Of a stretch of 64,000 bases of DNA, positions 1 to 9,487 are shown in pieces. Each line of letters starts with the position of its first letter. Position 1 is the stretch's first letter. The DNA is from Bacteroidota bacterium (GTDB lineage Bacteria; Bacteroidota; Bacteroidia; AKYH767-A; OLB10). The stretch is from NCBI GenBank assembly GCA_016713525.1, contig JADJOZ010000008.1, forward strand, positions 248,001-312,000. Reading direction: 5' to 3'. A program made the position numbers and the translations under genes. Below the pieces are notes generated by a model, which worked only from the letters and a program-made list of their open reading frames with translations, made no database searches and was not told the origin of the DNA.

Positions 1-46
1 CAACCGGGCCTCGCAAGCAGCGGTCCATTAAGTTGTGGTGCAACTT

Positions 47-232
47 TTAAATACGGTTCGAGCATAGATTCATAAACACATTTTCTGACCGCTTAGAGAT
101 TTTGTTTCTGGCTCTTCCATCCTTTTCGGAAACTAGCAGTTGGTATTTGCCTTTGTAGTCTTTAACATTTGTGGATACAAATCCATGTCCCGGTATAGTT
201 AATTGTACGGGTTTACGTTTCATGCTCTTCAA
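47..232 (-). CDS. Possible small hypothetical protein
   Basis: A 61-codon reading frame; a start at the fourth residue (Met, position 223) would give a protein beginning MKRKPVQL. The composition (K/R-rich, with GHGF and YKGKYQLLVSE segments) looks more like a real soluble protein than a random frame, and an AT-rich TTATAATTAACC stretch lies just upstream. I recognise no family. It sits at the window edge with no informative partner, so it could also be a chance ORF or the remnant of something larger. Confidence 0.3.
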   Translation of the reverse strand: MKSMKRKPVQLTIPGHGFVSTNVKDYKGKYQLLVSEKDGRARNKISKRSENVFMNLCSNRI

Positions 233-269
233 CCTGTTGATGGTTAATTATAATGAAACATGAGAACCT

Positions 270-410
270 CTTGCAATTCTTCATTCCTCATTCAACATTT
301 TTCATTCTTTCTCCATTCTAAATTCCCCATTCACTTTTCCATTTTCCATTCCATTCTCCGTTTCTCATTCTTCATTCTTCTATTTTCATTCCCTCGTTCC
401 GCGAAGCATG
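270..410. repeat. T/C-rich low-complexity run of CATTC-type units
   Basis: About 140 bases made of imperfect repeats such as CATTCTTCATTC, TTTTCCATTCC and CTCATTC. On the other strand they read as GAATGAAGAATGAGAAATG-like units. This kind of drifting GAATGA/GGAAAATGG repeat is common in intergenic DNA of Bacteroidota. The open frame across it on the plus strand (260-532) is low complexity and not believable as a gene. Confidence 0.6.
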
Positions 411-424
411 AACTATGTGCAAAC

Positions 425-460
425 AAAAAATCTCCTTGCTTACGGGCAAGGAGATTTTTT
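425..460 (-). terminator. Rho-independent terminator
   Basis: A hairpin with arms AATCTCCTTGC and GCAAGGAGATT around a short TTACGG-type loop, flanked by A and T runs. It lies six bases beyond the stop codon of the Pro/Arg-rich secreted protein on the minus strand. The T run on both sides means it could work in either direction. Confidence 0.8.
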
Positions 461-465
461 ATAAA

Positions 466-1623
466 CTATCTTGGGCGACTTTTTTTATCTTTCGATGGTT
501 GCGCCGGACGGGAAGGAGATCGTGCCGGTTGACTTGGTCGCGTTTGTTGTTTGGGTGTTACCTGTTGTGAGTTATTAGGACGTGTGCCAGGTTTTACAGT
601 TGGACGAGTACCGGGTTTTGTTTGTGGACGACTGTCGGGTTTTGTTTGTGGGCGTGTACCGGGTTTTACTTCAGGACGGGTACCGGGTTTTGTTTGCGGA
701 CGACTGTCGGGTTTAACATCCGGACGAGAAGGACGACCTGGTTTTACCGCATCGTTGGTTCCGGGGCGACCGGGGCGCACAGCATTCATATTTGTTCCGG
801 GACGTGCGGGACGAGTAGCCTGAGTTGCTTTGTAATGAGCTCTTGCATCGCGGTATCTTTCAGTAACTTGTGCTGAACGATTTCTTCGTGGAGCATACAC
901 CTGATTTGCATAGGTTGTACGGTGATAATCGGCATAATGAAAATGGTGGTGATAATGGTAACAACTCATATAATGATATCTCCAGGGCAATGGTCTCCAG
1001 GGACTCCACCACATCGGATAGTAATCCCAATACCATGGAGAAATCCAAACTACATAAGCAGGAGCATAAATAAATTGTATGCTGGGCCAGTACCACACAT
1101 TAAAATAAATTCCCTGGTAACCGGGTGAATATGCAGAAGGACCACGTTTACTATCACCTTTATCGGCAGGTTCTACATTTTCGGCTGGCTCTACAATTGT
1201 TGTTTCACCATATAAATCTTCATCACCTAAAATTTGCAACATAGCAGATGATTCTCCATCTTTTTCTATCTGAATCACTGCAACATCTTGTGACTCGGTT
1301 TTACTGATTGCAACCTGCAATACTACAGCATGTGCGTGATCTTTTGCATTATCGATGACTCTAATATAATCGGTTTTGTCGTTGCCATCAAGATCGAGAT
1401 TGTTTACATCATTGTCTTTTGTATTCAGTTTTTTCTCAAAATCCTCGAGTGATTTGGATTCCTTAAATAATGCTAATGCTCCCTGAAGACTGAAATTATC
1501 GCCAGGGAGTCCGGTACTATCGGCCAGATTAACCTCTTGTTGTTTTTCCTGAGCCGGGGCAATACTCCATATCATTATGAGACAGAAGAATGCCACAATT
1601 TGAATCGCTTTCATGGTTTTCAT
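466..1623 (-). CDS. Secreted Pro/Arg-rich repeat protein of unknown function
   Basis: 385 residues. A signal peptide occupies about residues 1-25 (hydrophobic AFFCLIMIWSIAPA then QE), so the product is exported. Residues 35-150 form an acidic soluble region with a DLDGNDKTDYIRV stretch resembling a short Ca-binding or structural motif seen in secreted Bacteroidota proteins. Residues 170-240 are extremely Trp/Tyr/His-rich (YWPSIQFIYAPAYVVW, then HYHHHFHY). From about residue 270 to the end the chain is a Pro/Arg/Lys repeat built on KPGTRP, KPDSRP and RPGRPG units. The tail is basic and probably disordered, able to bind anionic polymers or the envelope; that is inference. The gene is monocistronic with a terminator at its 3' end. 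I do not recognise a named family. Confidence 0.8.
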   Translation of the reverse strand: MKTMKAIQIVAFFCLIMIWSIAPAQEKQQEVNLADSTGLPGDNFSLQGALALFKESKSLEDFEKKLNTKDNDVNNLDLDGNDKTDYIRVIDNAKDHAHAVVLQVAISKTESQDVAVIQIEKDGESSAMLQILGDEDLYGETTIVEPAENVEPADKGDSKRGPSAYSPGYQGIYFNVWYWPSIQFIYAPAYVVWISPWYWDYYPMWWSPWRPLPWRYHYMSCYHYHHHFHYADYHRTTYANQVYAPRRNRSAQVTERYRDARAHYKATQATRPARPGTNMNAVRPGRPGTNDAVKPGRPSRPDVKPDSRPQTKPGTRPEVKPGTRPQTKPDSRPQTKPGTRPTVKPGTRPNNSQQVTPKQQTRPSQPARSPSRPAQPSKDKKSRPR

Positions 1624-1988
1624 TTGTTATTTGATTATGTTAAAGGTACTTAGTTTAATTAAAACAGCGGATGATCTTAATCATGTGCTTTTGCCTGAAA
1701 TCAAGTACCATGCCATTATAAATTTAATTTATAACTAATTGATTTATAATTGATAAATGTAGAATCAGGTAAAAATTAAAAAGGCCTGTTAAACATCAAA
1801 TCCTTATTGGAATTCGCCTGTGTAAGAAGCAAAATGAAAATAGTCGTTCAGGATAAAAGGCATTGCGGCATGGAATTAATTTGAATTATGGCCATAAATT
1901 ACTTGTATGTTTAAAAAAGTCAGTATATTTATTTTTCAAATTGCGTTTTGAAGCAACTACCAGGAAATGAATATTCAAAAAACTCACT
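1624..1988. other. Divergent intergenic region
   Basis: About 365 bases between the divergent Pro/Arg-rich protein and the P460-like lipoprotein, so it should hold both promoters. It is AT-rich. A TTG near 1881 followed by TATGTTTA near 1906 faintly recalls the Bacteroidota TTG / TAnnTTTG promoter, but the spacing is longer than usual and I do not call it. I see no gene or RNA. Confidence 0.4.
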
Positions 1989-2519
1989 ATGAAAAACACT
2001 GTAACATTACTAATGCTTACAATTATTTTATCGGGTGTTGTAGCAATACAATCCTGTAAAGATGATGAAGATGAACCGAATACACCTGCTCCTCAGGAAT
2101 TTATTGCAACAAGTACCACTTTCCAGGATTTCGAAACCTGGTCATTGGATGCAATAAATGTAGGTCCGAGTCCTTCACTTGGTTCCGGACATGCCGGAAA
2201 CGATTCCACAGTGACCCGAAATGTGTACTTCAATAATGGTCAGGATCGTGTTAACGGAACTTATCCGATTGGAACCATCATAGCCAAGCGCTCAACCAAT
2301 CCTGCAGGTACGGTTGATGAAATTGTAGGGATGGCAAAAAGAGGAAATGGATTTAATACAGCTGCCGGAAACTGGGAGTGGTTCATGTTAAATGTAAATG
2401 GCACTATTGCGGTTGATAGCACCGGTACAGAAATGCGCGGAGGAGCAAACTTTATGGGTGGCTCCTGTAATAGTTGCCATGCAGGAGCATCAGCAAACGA
2501 CTTTACATTTTCCAAATAA
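1989..2519 (+). CDS. Cytochrome P460-like haem lipoprotein
   Basis: 176 residues. The N-terminus is a lipoprotein signal with the lipobox region VVAIQSC (Cys at about residue 23), followed by an acidic KDDEDEP linker, so the protein should be anchored to a membrane outside the cytoplasm. The body matches the general layout of cytochrome P460-type domains: a KRSTNPAGTVDE segment, then a MAKRGNGFNTAAGNWEWFML block (a glycine-rich turn followed by WEWF), and at the C-terminus a c-type haem motif CNSCH. Family members bind one covalent haem and are linked to small nitrogen or one-carbon oxidation or to electron transfer; the substrate cannot be read from sequence. It stands alone with its own terminator. 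The assignment rests on the WEWF plus CxxCH pattern, not on an alignment. Confidence 0.72.
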   Translation: MKNTVTLLMLTIILSGVVAIQSCKDDEDEPNTPAPQEFIATSTTFQDFETWSLDAINVGPSPSLGSGHAGNDSTVTRNVYFNNGQDRVNGTYPIGTIIAKRSTNPAGTVDEIVGMAKRGNGFNTAAGNWEWFMLNVNGTIAVDSTGTEMRGGANFMGGSCNSCHAGASANDFTFSK

Positions 2520-2540
2520 CTTTACAATCTAACCACAAGT

Positions 2541-2570
2541 AAGGCGACCGGTTCACCGGTCGCCTTTTTT
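2541..2570 (+). terminator. Rho-independent terminator
   Basis: A GC-rich hairpin (AAGGCGACCGG / CCGGTCGCCTT) followed by six or more T, 21 bases after the stop codon of the P460-like lipoprotein gene. Confidence 0.9.
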
Positions 2571-2657
2571 AATGATTACGAATTATTTTATTCAGTCAAG
2601 TGCATATTTATTTAAAAGATTCTCTTTATAAATTGGAAGAATGAAAAAGCCACATTA

Positions 2658-5600
2658 TCACTTTTTTACAAATGAGTATATTTCATAAATGTCATGAGCC
2701 CCTTTTGTTTTCAAAGTATAAAACCCGGAGCTCAATGGTGCGATATCAATCTTTATATCATGAAGAGATGAATAATGTGATTCAGATACCAATCTTCCTG
2801 CAACATCATAAATGAATACATCTTCAATTCCTTCAACAGAAGTTAAAAAGACTACATTATCTGCGGGATTTGGAAATAATGAGCCGGCAAGCTCAAATCC
2901 AAAATCGACTTTTATAACTTGCGAGATTTTTATGGCACCGTCGAAGTCTACTTGTTTTAATCTGTAATATGATTTACCGGAAAACGGGTCTTTGTCAAAA
3001 ATAAAATAATTAATTAAAAAGTTACTATTGCCGGCGCCAGGAACAACCTCCACCATTTCAAAGTCAGTACCATCACTGGATCTTTCAACAATGTAATAAT
3101 CATTATTAATTTCTGTCGCTGTTACCCATTCCACTTTAACTTGCTCATTATATTTAAATGCATTAAAGTAAAGTAGCTCAACCGGAAGTGGAGTAGCCAA
3201 CAAAATAGTGATGGTGTCTTTGCAACCATTTGCATCCATGATTGTAAGTGTATACAATCCATCAGGTTGACATGCGAACACATTACTTGATTGAAAAAGT
3301 CCCCCATTCATATTGTATTGGTATGGTGAAAAACCCCCGTTTTGGGTGACAACAATATTACCACCACATACAGAACTTGAGTCGAATGCTCCAATTGCTG
3401 GTCCAACAACCTGATTGACTATAACTGTTGTAGTACTCAAACAATTTTTAATATCTTTCGCTGTGATAGTATATGAACCCGGAGCCAAACCATTAAACAC
3501 ATTACTATTTTGAAATATTGTTCCGTTCTTACTATAGGTAATTAATCCTGTTCCACCTGTAACGCTGGCAGTAATTGTTCCATCATTAGCAAAACAACTG
3601 GATGGTACAGGCAAAGCAGAAACAACCGGACCTGCCAAATTTGCGACTGTTACATTTTGTGATTTTAAACACCCGTTTGCATCTTTAACAGTAAGTGGAT
3701 AAGTACCTGCAGCTATCAAATTAAAAAATGTACTAACCTGAAATGTTGAACCATTGATACTATATTGGTAGGGTGTTACACCCCCAGTTGCTGCGGCAGT
3801 GATACTTCCATTATTGTTTCCACAGCTGGCATTCACAATATTCCCGGTTAATGTTTGAGGTACATTTGGACTGGCCACAAGAATATTCTTGGAAATCTGA
3901 CATCCGTTGGCATCTCTTAAAGTGACAGTATAGGGACCTCCGTTCAATCCAGTGAAAATATTATTACTTTGAAAGGCTCCTGAATTTAAAGCATATTGAA
4001 ATGGAGTGACTCCAACGCCGGTTGCAGTAATTGTTCCATTAGCACTCAAGCATGTAGAAGCAGTTGTGTTGAGTGTTAGTGCAGGAGCAGTTTGATTCAA
4101 CACCTGTACAGCTGTAGTATTAATGCATCCTGTTGCATCTTTAATATTTATAGTATAAAAACCTGCAGCCAGATTATTAAAAGTATTACTACTTTGATAA
4201 ACTATTCCATCAATACTGAATTGATAAGGTGCAATTCCATTAGCACCAACAACTATAAGCATTCCATTAGCTACTCCACAAGAAGCTGCAAGTGCATATC
4301 CTGTAACCGTTGGTCGGGGTGTATTTGCAATAGAAACAGAAGTGGTTTTAAAACATAATGAGGCATCTCCTACTGTTACTGTATAAGTGCCGGCAGACAA
4401 TCCGGTGAAGGTTCCGGTATTCTGGAATACTGTTCCATTGATACTGTATTGATAAGGTGCAGTGCCGCCGGCTGCAACTGCATTGACAGAACCATTCGGA
4501 CTCAAACAGGTTGCGGGAAGAACAGATGCTGACACAGAAGGGCCTGAAGGATTTACAATGGTATCAATTTTAGTGTTAACACAACCAATGTCATCCATTA
4601 CATCAATGACATAAACTCCGGTACTAAGGTTGGTGAATAAGCCTGATGACTGGTATGGTCCGCCATTAATGCTATAATTCAATGGAGGTGTTCCTCCAGT
4701 ACCTGTAGCTGTAATGGTACCATCATTTTGCAGGCAGGAACCATTTGATTTGGAGACGAAAAGTGATGGTCCCCCGATAGATGGAACGATTACAGTGACT
4801 GTATCGAGGCAACCACCCGGATCGAGAGGCGGACCGATGTCGAAACTTTCATCATCAGCTAAAATAATTTCATAAATACCCGGAGCAAGTCCAGTGTAAG
4901 TAAATGTAGGATCCCAAGTGTCCCACGGACCGCCAATGCCACTAATACTGGAATGATAAGGTGTGTTAGGACCTATTCCTGTAAGTGAAATGGTTCCATT
5001 GGAAGTATTGCAATTTGTTCCGGTAACAACCGTACTTGCAGTGGAAACAGCAGCCAATCCAACCACCGCCTGAATAGTTTTTGTACATCCATTTGCATCC
5101 ATTGCCGTTACATAATATGTTGCAGGTGCTAAATTCAGAAACAACTGAGTAGCATGATGTACAAATGCTCCAAAATTCAGGCTATAAGTGCAAGCATTAC
5201 AAGTGGCACCATTTACTTTGGGATTTGTAATTTTTCCCAAAGCAGTATTACAGGGATATGCACCTTTTGTAACAACAGTAAATGAAGTAATTCCAGGACC
5301 GGCTCCAATATTGGTTAAGGTAACTGATGTGGTTTTTATACAATTCGCCGCATCCTTAACATATACTGTATAAGTACCCGGACCAACGTTAATGAAAATT
5401 GTTCCAGACTGATAAACTGTACCATTTATACTGTACTGCAGCAGGGCAACTCCACCGGTTGCTGTTACTGTAATTGTTCCATTTGCTCCGGCACAGGTAG
5501 GATTTGTAAAGGTAGCATTGATAGTAGCCGACAATGCTGTAGCAACAGTTACAGAAGTGGTGGCAATACAACCATTTGCATCCATAGCATAAACGGTATA

Positions 5601-8600
5601 AACCCCACCTCCAAGATTGAGAAAATCGGGTGATGACTGATAAACCGTTCCATTGATACTGTATGTAAGCGAAGGCACACCTCCTACACTGACGGCATGA
5701 ATGGATCCGCTATTCGATGAGCAGGAACTTGCAATGGTTGATGCTGTAAGGGAAAGGCCTGAGACATTCGTCATTTGCACCGTTGTATTACTTGTGCAAT
5801 TGTTAAAATCTTTTATGGTTATAGTATAAGCACCTGTTCCAAGGCCTGTAAACACATTACTAACCTGATAAGTACCACCATTAATACTGTATTGATAAGG
5901 TGCAGTACCCAATGATCCTGTGGCAGTAATTATACCATTAATGAGACTGCATGATGTTGGTGTGACAATTGCTGTGACAGCAGGTGGAGTGGTATTAGGA
6001 ACAACTATGATATTGATTCCAATGCAACCGTTAACATCTCTGACATACAAAGTATATGTACCCGGAGCTAACCCATTGAAAGTATTAAATGCCTGAAAAG
6101 TAGTTCCATTAATACTGTATTGCAATGCTCCAGCTCCTCCGGTTCCTGATGCTGTAATAGATCCTGTGTTAGCACTGCATGAGGATGCAACAGCAGTAGC
6201 AGTTACCGATGGACCACCTGTGCTTACAACTGTCACGGTAGTAGTGCTGACACAATTATTTGCATCTTTAACGCTGACAACATAACTACCAGGAGTAAGT
6301 CCCCCGAAAAAGTTAGATGACTGAAAATTTATTCCATTAATTGAAAATTGGAATGGAAGAGTTCCTCCTGAACTGTTTGCAGTTATACTACCATTCATAT
6401 TATTACATGACGCAGAAATTGTAGTTGCGGAAATAGTTGGTGCAGGTGAATTTGCAATTGTTGCATTAGCATTGCTAAGGCATCCGTTTGCATCTTTCAC
6501 TGTAACTGTGTAAGATCCGGCAGGAAGTCCATTGAAAATATTGGAAAGTTGATAATTATTTGCATTGATGCTATATTGCAGAGGAGCAGTTCCTCCTGCA
6601 GCAATAGCGGTTAAAACACCATTAGGAGAATTGCAATACGTTGTGGTAGGCACAACAGTCATTGTAGGGCCGGGTGAATTAAGAATCGTAGCAGGCAATA
6701 CATTAATACATCCATTTGCATCTTTAACAGATATAGTGTAATTTCCAGGAAGCATTCCTAAAAATACATTACTGGTTTGGAAAGTAACACCATTGATACT
6801 ATACACCAAAGGAGGTATTCCACCGGTTGCATTAATCGTTACCGAACCGGAACTGTTGCCACATGCTGCATCGGTTTTTGTAAGTGCTACTGCAGGGCCA
6901 TTGGAATTTGTAATATTCACCTGTGAAGTAGTACTGCATCCGTTCACATCAATTACAGTTACATTGTACAAGCCTGCATTTAATCCCGCAAAAACATTAC
7001 TACCCTGTGAAGGTCCACCGTTTATATTAAATGTATATGGACTTTGTCCACCTGTAGGATTCACGGTTATGACACCTGAAGCATTGCCACAAGTAGCATT
7101 GGTCAAAGAAGTTGCAACAACTGGTCCCGGCAGTACAAATGCTGTTGTTGTAGCAGCGCCGCTGCAAACCATATTAACAGTTGCATTAACAGTATAATTA
7201 ATGTTGGGTTGCAAGCCGGAGAAAATACCTGTGTTATTAGATGCAACCTGAGTCGTTCCATTCATCAGTATATAAGTTACTGTTGATCCTCCGGGAGGTG
7301 CCGGTGTAACTGAAACATTGGCGGTAAGTGTTGCGCAAGATGATGTCACATTCAATGTAAACATGTTGAAGTTACAACCATAGGAAGAAACGTCAAATGA
7401 TGCTACAAATCCTTTTCCACTAACATAAAGCATCCTTTGCGCTTCGTAATAAGCCAGATCATAAACTGCTCCTGAAGGAAAACCAGGAATGGTGATGTCG
7501 GGTGCAGAGGCATCGTCAAATACAGCACCGGTAAAATTATAAACTTTGATTAATCCGTTCGGGAAGCCAACGAAAATATTGTTACATTCATCTGCAATGA
7601 TTCCACCCTGCATAAGTAACGTATTTGCAGCAATGGTCAATGGAGTTCCGATACCGGCTCCGGAATTTTTATCATAAGCCTTCAAATTTTTTCCATCCCA
7701 GTAAAATAAATAAGAGCTATTGATAGCTAAAACATTTGCAGAATTATCAATCTGAGAAGTGGCTAAATATGGTCTGTTAGCAATTTCTTGTATGGCAACA
7801 TATCCGGAAGGGATATTCCAGGCTACCGAAGCTCCACTGTATGGCGTATTGTTTTTATAAATTTTATTTGATAATGATGGAGTTCCGTACAGGGAGCCAT
7901 AGATAGTATACAGACTATTGGTTACGGGATCGATTACAAGGTCAGCAATATCTTGTGCCCACCCTCCCGAAGTGTAAGGAATTCCGGTAACATTAAGAGG
8001 TGTAATTGCCGTTGCAGGAGGGGAACATATTGCAAAGTTATTGTTGGAGTTGGTTCCACCTCCGGCAACTAATAACTGAGGAACTCCACTATTACAGCGC
8101 CAATACATCTTCCAATTCTCGAGAAAACTTGCATTTGCCGCAGTTATATAATTATCATAAATTCCGGTTGTATTTATTCGGATAATCCTATGTCCACCAG
8201 ATGGTGCAAATCCCTGACCCAAATAAACATTTCCCGTAGTTTTTTCAACTACCCATCCGCCATAATAGGTTCCAAAAGTCCAGGAAGGGAGCGATAATGA
8301 ACCCGAGAATGTCCATTGAAGTACACCGGCAGCATTAAATTTTGCAAGTTTATAAATTGATCCATCCCCTCCACCGGTGACATAAACATTACCGGCATAA
8401 TCATAGTCAACATCTTTTGCGATTCCATTATTGAGACCGGAAAGGTTGTTGGTATTGGTTACGAATGGATCTATAACCAAAGTTCTTTTAGAATCTACGT
8501 TATCCGGAAGCATGAAACTGATTTCATTACCAGATACATTGAATCCGGAATTAACCATTTCATTTAAATTAAATTTATCATTAAGAAAATCACCATAAAA

Positions 8601-9332
8601 AGAAGCTGGTTTAGTGATTTTGATTTCGTTGATTCCCGATCTGACAGAAAGGGATCCATCATCAAGTAATCTTATCCGTTTCGCTGATCCAACGAATTGA
8701 AATTTTATATCTGCCAGGTTACTTCCCGGCCTGATGACATAGCTAAATTCATAACCAGCCTGACCATCTCCCTTAGTTGTGAAAACCAGATCTATTCCGG
8801 GATAAATATTTTTATAACTAATAGAACGGAATGCACGTGCCGGAGCTTTTAACGAACCATAGGAGTGGATTCCATCACATTGACCACCGGGCAAAACCTC
8901 AACTGAAGCGTTTGTATTGATCCATTTAAATACAATTGCCTTGTCAATTACTTTTCTTAATTCTATTTCAGTTTCTTTGGACTTCTTTTTGCGTTTCTTC
9001 TCTTCCTTCTCCTTTTCCTCAGGGGTTGGTCCTTTAACTTTTCGATGTAAATGAATTATTCCTTTTTCCGTAAATAAAATTGGAATATCGAAACCTTCAT
9101 AAGCAAAAAGTATGGTTCCCATTTCGGGATATTGCTCATATATTGTCCCGTATTGTCCAACATTTTCGATGAATTTGGAATTGATCCCATATATATCATT
9201 CTCTTTTCCGGCGATAAAGCGATCTGATAATTGATCGTAGTTCACCTGTGCAGATACTTTATAAATGGTAAAAAACATTATCATCGTAAAGCAAACAATG
9301 AATCTGATTTTTATATTAATTATACTTTGCAT
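2658..9332 (-). CDS. Giant T9SS-secreted SprB-repeat protein
   Basis: 2224 residues from the preferred Met at 9332, which begins MQSIINIKIRF and gives a clean signal peptide ending KVSAQ; the frame is open 13 codons further up. Next comes a domain beginning with the segment KFIENVGQYG, seen in beta-propeller proteins of this phylum (DUF7948-like), interrupted by a charged Glu/Lys stretch (about residues 100-125). A beta-propeller-like region follows to about residue 700. Residues 735-2050 are 17 SprB-type repeats of about 73-76 residues, each with a YSINGxxYQSSNxFxxLxxG core and a DANGC near the end. SprB is the mobile surface adhesin of gliding flavobacteria, so surface adhesion is a reasonable guess. 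The end carries a linker starting LPVELLYFNA and a type A sorting domain with LFPNPADN and a GFYTLKT-type final strand. Confidence 0.92.
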   Translation of the reverse strand: MQSIINIKIRFIVCFTMIMFFTIYKVSAQVNYDQLSDRFIAGKENDIYGINSKFIENVGQYGTIYEQYPEMGTILFAYEGFDIPILFTEKGIIHLHRKVKGPTPEEKEKEEKKRKKKSKETEIELRKVIDKAIVFKWINTNASVEVLPGGQCDGIHSYGSLKAPARAFRSISYKNIYPGIDLVFTTKGDGQAGYEFSYVIRPGSNLADIKFQFVGSAKRIRLLDDGSLSVRSGINEIKITKPASFYGDFLNDKFNLNEMVNSGFNVSGNEISFMLPDNVDSKRTLVIDPFVTNTNNLSGLNNGIAKDVDYDYAGNVYVTGGGDGSIYKLAKFNAAGVLQWTFSGSLSLPSWTFGTYYGGWVVEKTTGNVYLGQGFAPSGGHRIIRINTTGIYDNYITAANASFLENWKMYWRCNSGVPQLLVAGGGTNSNNNFAICSPPATAITPLNVTGIPYTSGGWAQDIADLVIDPVTNSLYTIYGSLYGTPSLSNKIYKNNTPYSGASVAWNIPSGYVAIQEIANRPYLATSQIDNSANVLAINSSYLFYWDGKNLKAYDKNSGAGIGTPLTIAANTLLMQGGIIADECNNIFVGFPNGLIKVYNFTGAVFDDASAPDITIPGFPSGAVYDLAYYEAQRMLYVSGKGFVASFDVSSYGCNFNMFTLNVTSSCATLTANVSVTPAPPGGSTVTYILMNGTTQVASNNTGIFSGLQPNINYTVNATVNMVCSGAATTTAFVLPGPVVATSLTNATCGNASGVITVNPTGGQSPYTFNINGGPSQGSNVFAGLNAGLYNVTVIDVNGCSTTSQVNITNSNGPAVALTKTDAACGNSSGSVTINATGGIPPLVYSINGVTFQTSNVFLGMLPGNYTISVKDANGCINVLPATILNSPGPTMTVVPTTTYCNSPNGVLTAIAAGGTAPLQYSINANNYQLSNIFNGLPAGSYTVTVKDANGCLSNANATIANSPAPTISATTISASCNNMNGSITANSSGGTLPFQFSINGINFQSSNFFGGLTPGSYVVSVKDANNCVSTTTVTVVSTGGPSVTATAVASSCSANTGSITASGTGGAGALQYSINGTTFQAFNTFNGLAPGTYTLYVRDVNGCIGINIIVVPNTTPPAVTAIVTPTSCSLINGIITATGSLGTAPYQYSINGGTYQVSNVFTGLGTGAYTITIKDFNNCTSNTTVQMTNVSGLSLTASTIASSCSSNSGSIHAVSVGGVPSLTYSINGTVYQSSPDFLNLGGGVYTVYAMDANGCIATTSVTVATALSATINATFTNPTCAGANGTITVTATGGVALLQYSINGTVYQSGTIFINVGPGTYTVYVKDAANCIKTTSVTLTNIGAGPGITSFTVVTKGAYPCNTALGKITNPKVNGATCNACTYSLNFGAFVHHATQLFLNLAPATYYVTAMDANGCTKTIQAVVGLAAVSTASTVVTGTNCNTSNGTISLTGIGPNTPYHSSISGIGGPWDTWDPTFTYTGLAPGIYEIILADDESFDIGPPLDPGGCLDTVTVIVPSIGGPSLFVSKSNGSCLQNDGTITATGTGGTPPLNYSINGGPYQSSGLFTNLSTGVYVIDVMDDIGCVNTKIDTIVNPSGPSVSASVLPATCLSPNGSVNAVAAGGTAPYQYSINGTVFQNTGTFTGLSAGTYTVTVGDASLCFKTTSVSIANTPRPTVTGYALAASCGVANGMLIVVGANGIAPYQFSIDGIVYQSSNTFNNLAAGFYTINIKDATGCINTTAVQVLNQTAPALTLNTTASTCLSANGTITATGVGVTPFQYALNSGAFQSNNIFTGLNGGPYTVTLRDANGCQISKNILVASPNVPQTLTGNIVNASCGNNNGSITAAATGGVTPYQYSINGSTFQVSTFFNLIAAGTYPLTVKDANGCLKSQNVTVANLAGPVVSALPVPSSCFANDGTITASVTGGTGLITYSKNGTIFQNSNVFNGLAPGSYTITAKDIKNCLSTTTVIVNQVVGPAIGAFDSSSVCGGNIVVTQNGGFSPYQYNMNGGLFQSSNVFACQPDGLYTLTIMDANGCKDTITILLATPLPVELLYFNAFKYNEQVKVEWVTATEINNDYYIVERSSDGTDFEMVEVVPGAGNSNFLINYFIFDKDPFSGKSYYRLKQVDFDGAIKISQVIKVDFGFELAGSLFPNPADNVVFLTSVEGIEDVFIYDVAGRLVSESHYSSLHDIKIDIAPLSSGFYTLKTKGAHDIYEIYSFVKK
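3185..7125 (-). repeat. Array of 17 SprB repeats (protein level)
   Basis: Seventeen consecutive copies of a 72-95 residue unit. Each has a Cys near the start (xxSCxxxNGxI), a YSINGxxYQ strand, a GLxxGxYTVxVKDANGC strand and a closing xGP. The two paired Cys per unit suggest one disulfide per domain. DNA-level identity is low, so this is an old array, unlike the tandem repeats at 29.2 and 54.3 kb. Two units (near 4900 and 5200) are enlarged by inserts. Confidence 0.88.
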
Positions 9333-9487
9333 GTTAATTGATATTAATGTTGCACATATGCAACCATTCATTCCTGGTAAAATTTTTAAAGAAACTCCTA
9401 TTTCAGAAATTTTTAAAAATTAACATATCAGTGTTGATTCAACAACATTGATAAATAAAAAATAATAACTGAAATGTATAGGGAATA

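Noticed and set aside
260..532. Plus-strand ORF of 90 codons
   Set aside because: Most of it is the T/C-rich CATTC repeat, and it runs through the terminator and into the 3' end of a well-supported gene on the other strand.
551..823. Long antisense frames opposite the Pro/Arg repeat tail
   Set aside because: They arise from the strand bias of the KPGTRP repeat codons; the minus-strand gene has a signal peptide, terminator and sensible composition.
6793..7197. 134-codon plus-strand ORF inside the SprB array
   Set aside because: It is a shadow of the repeat codons on the opposite strand and has no start context or domain.
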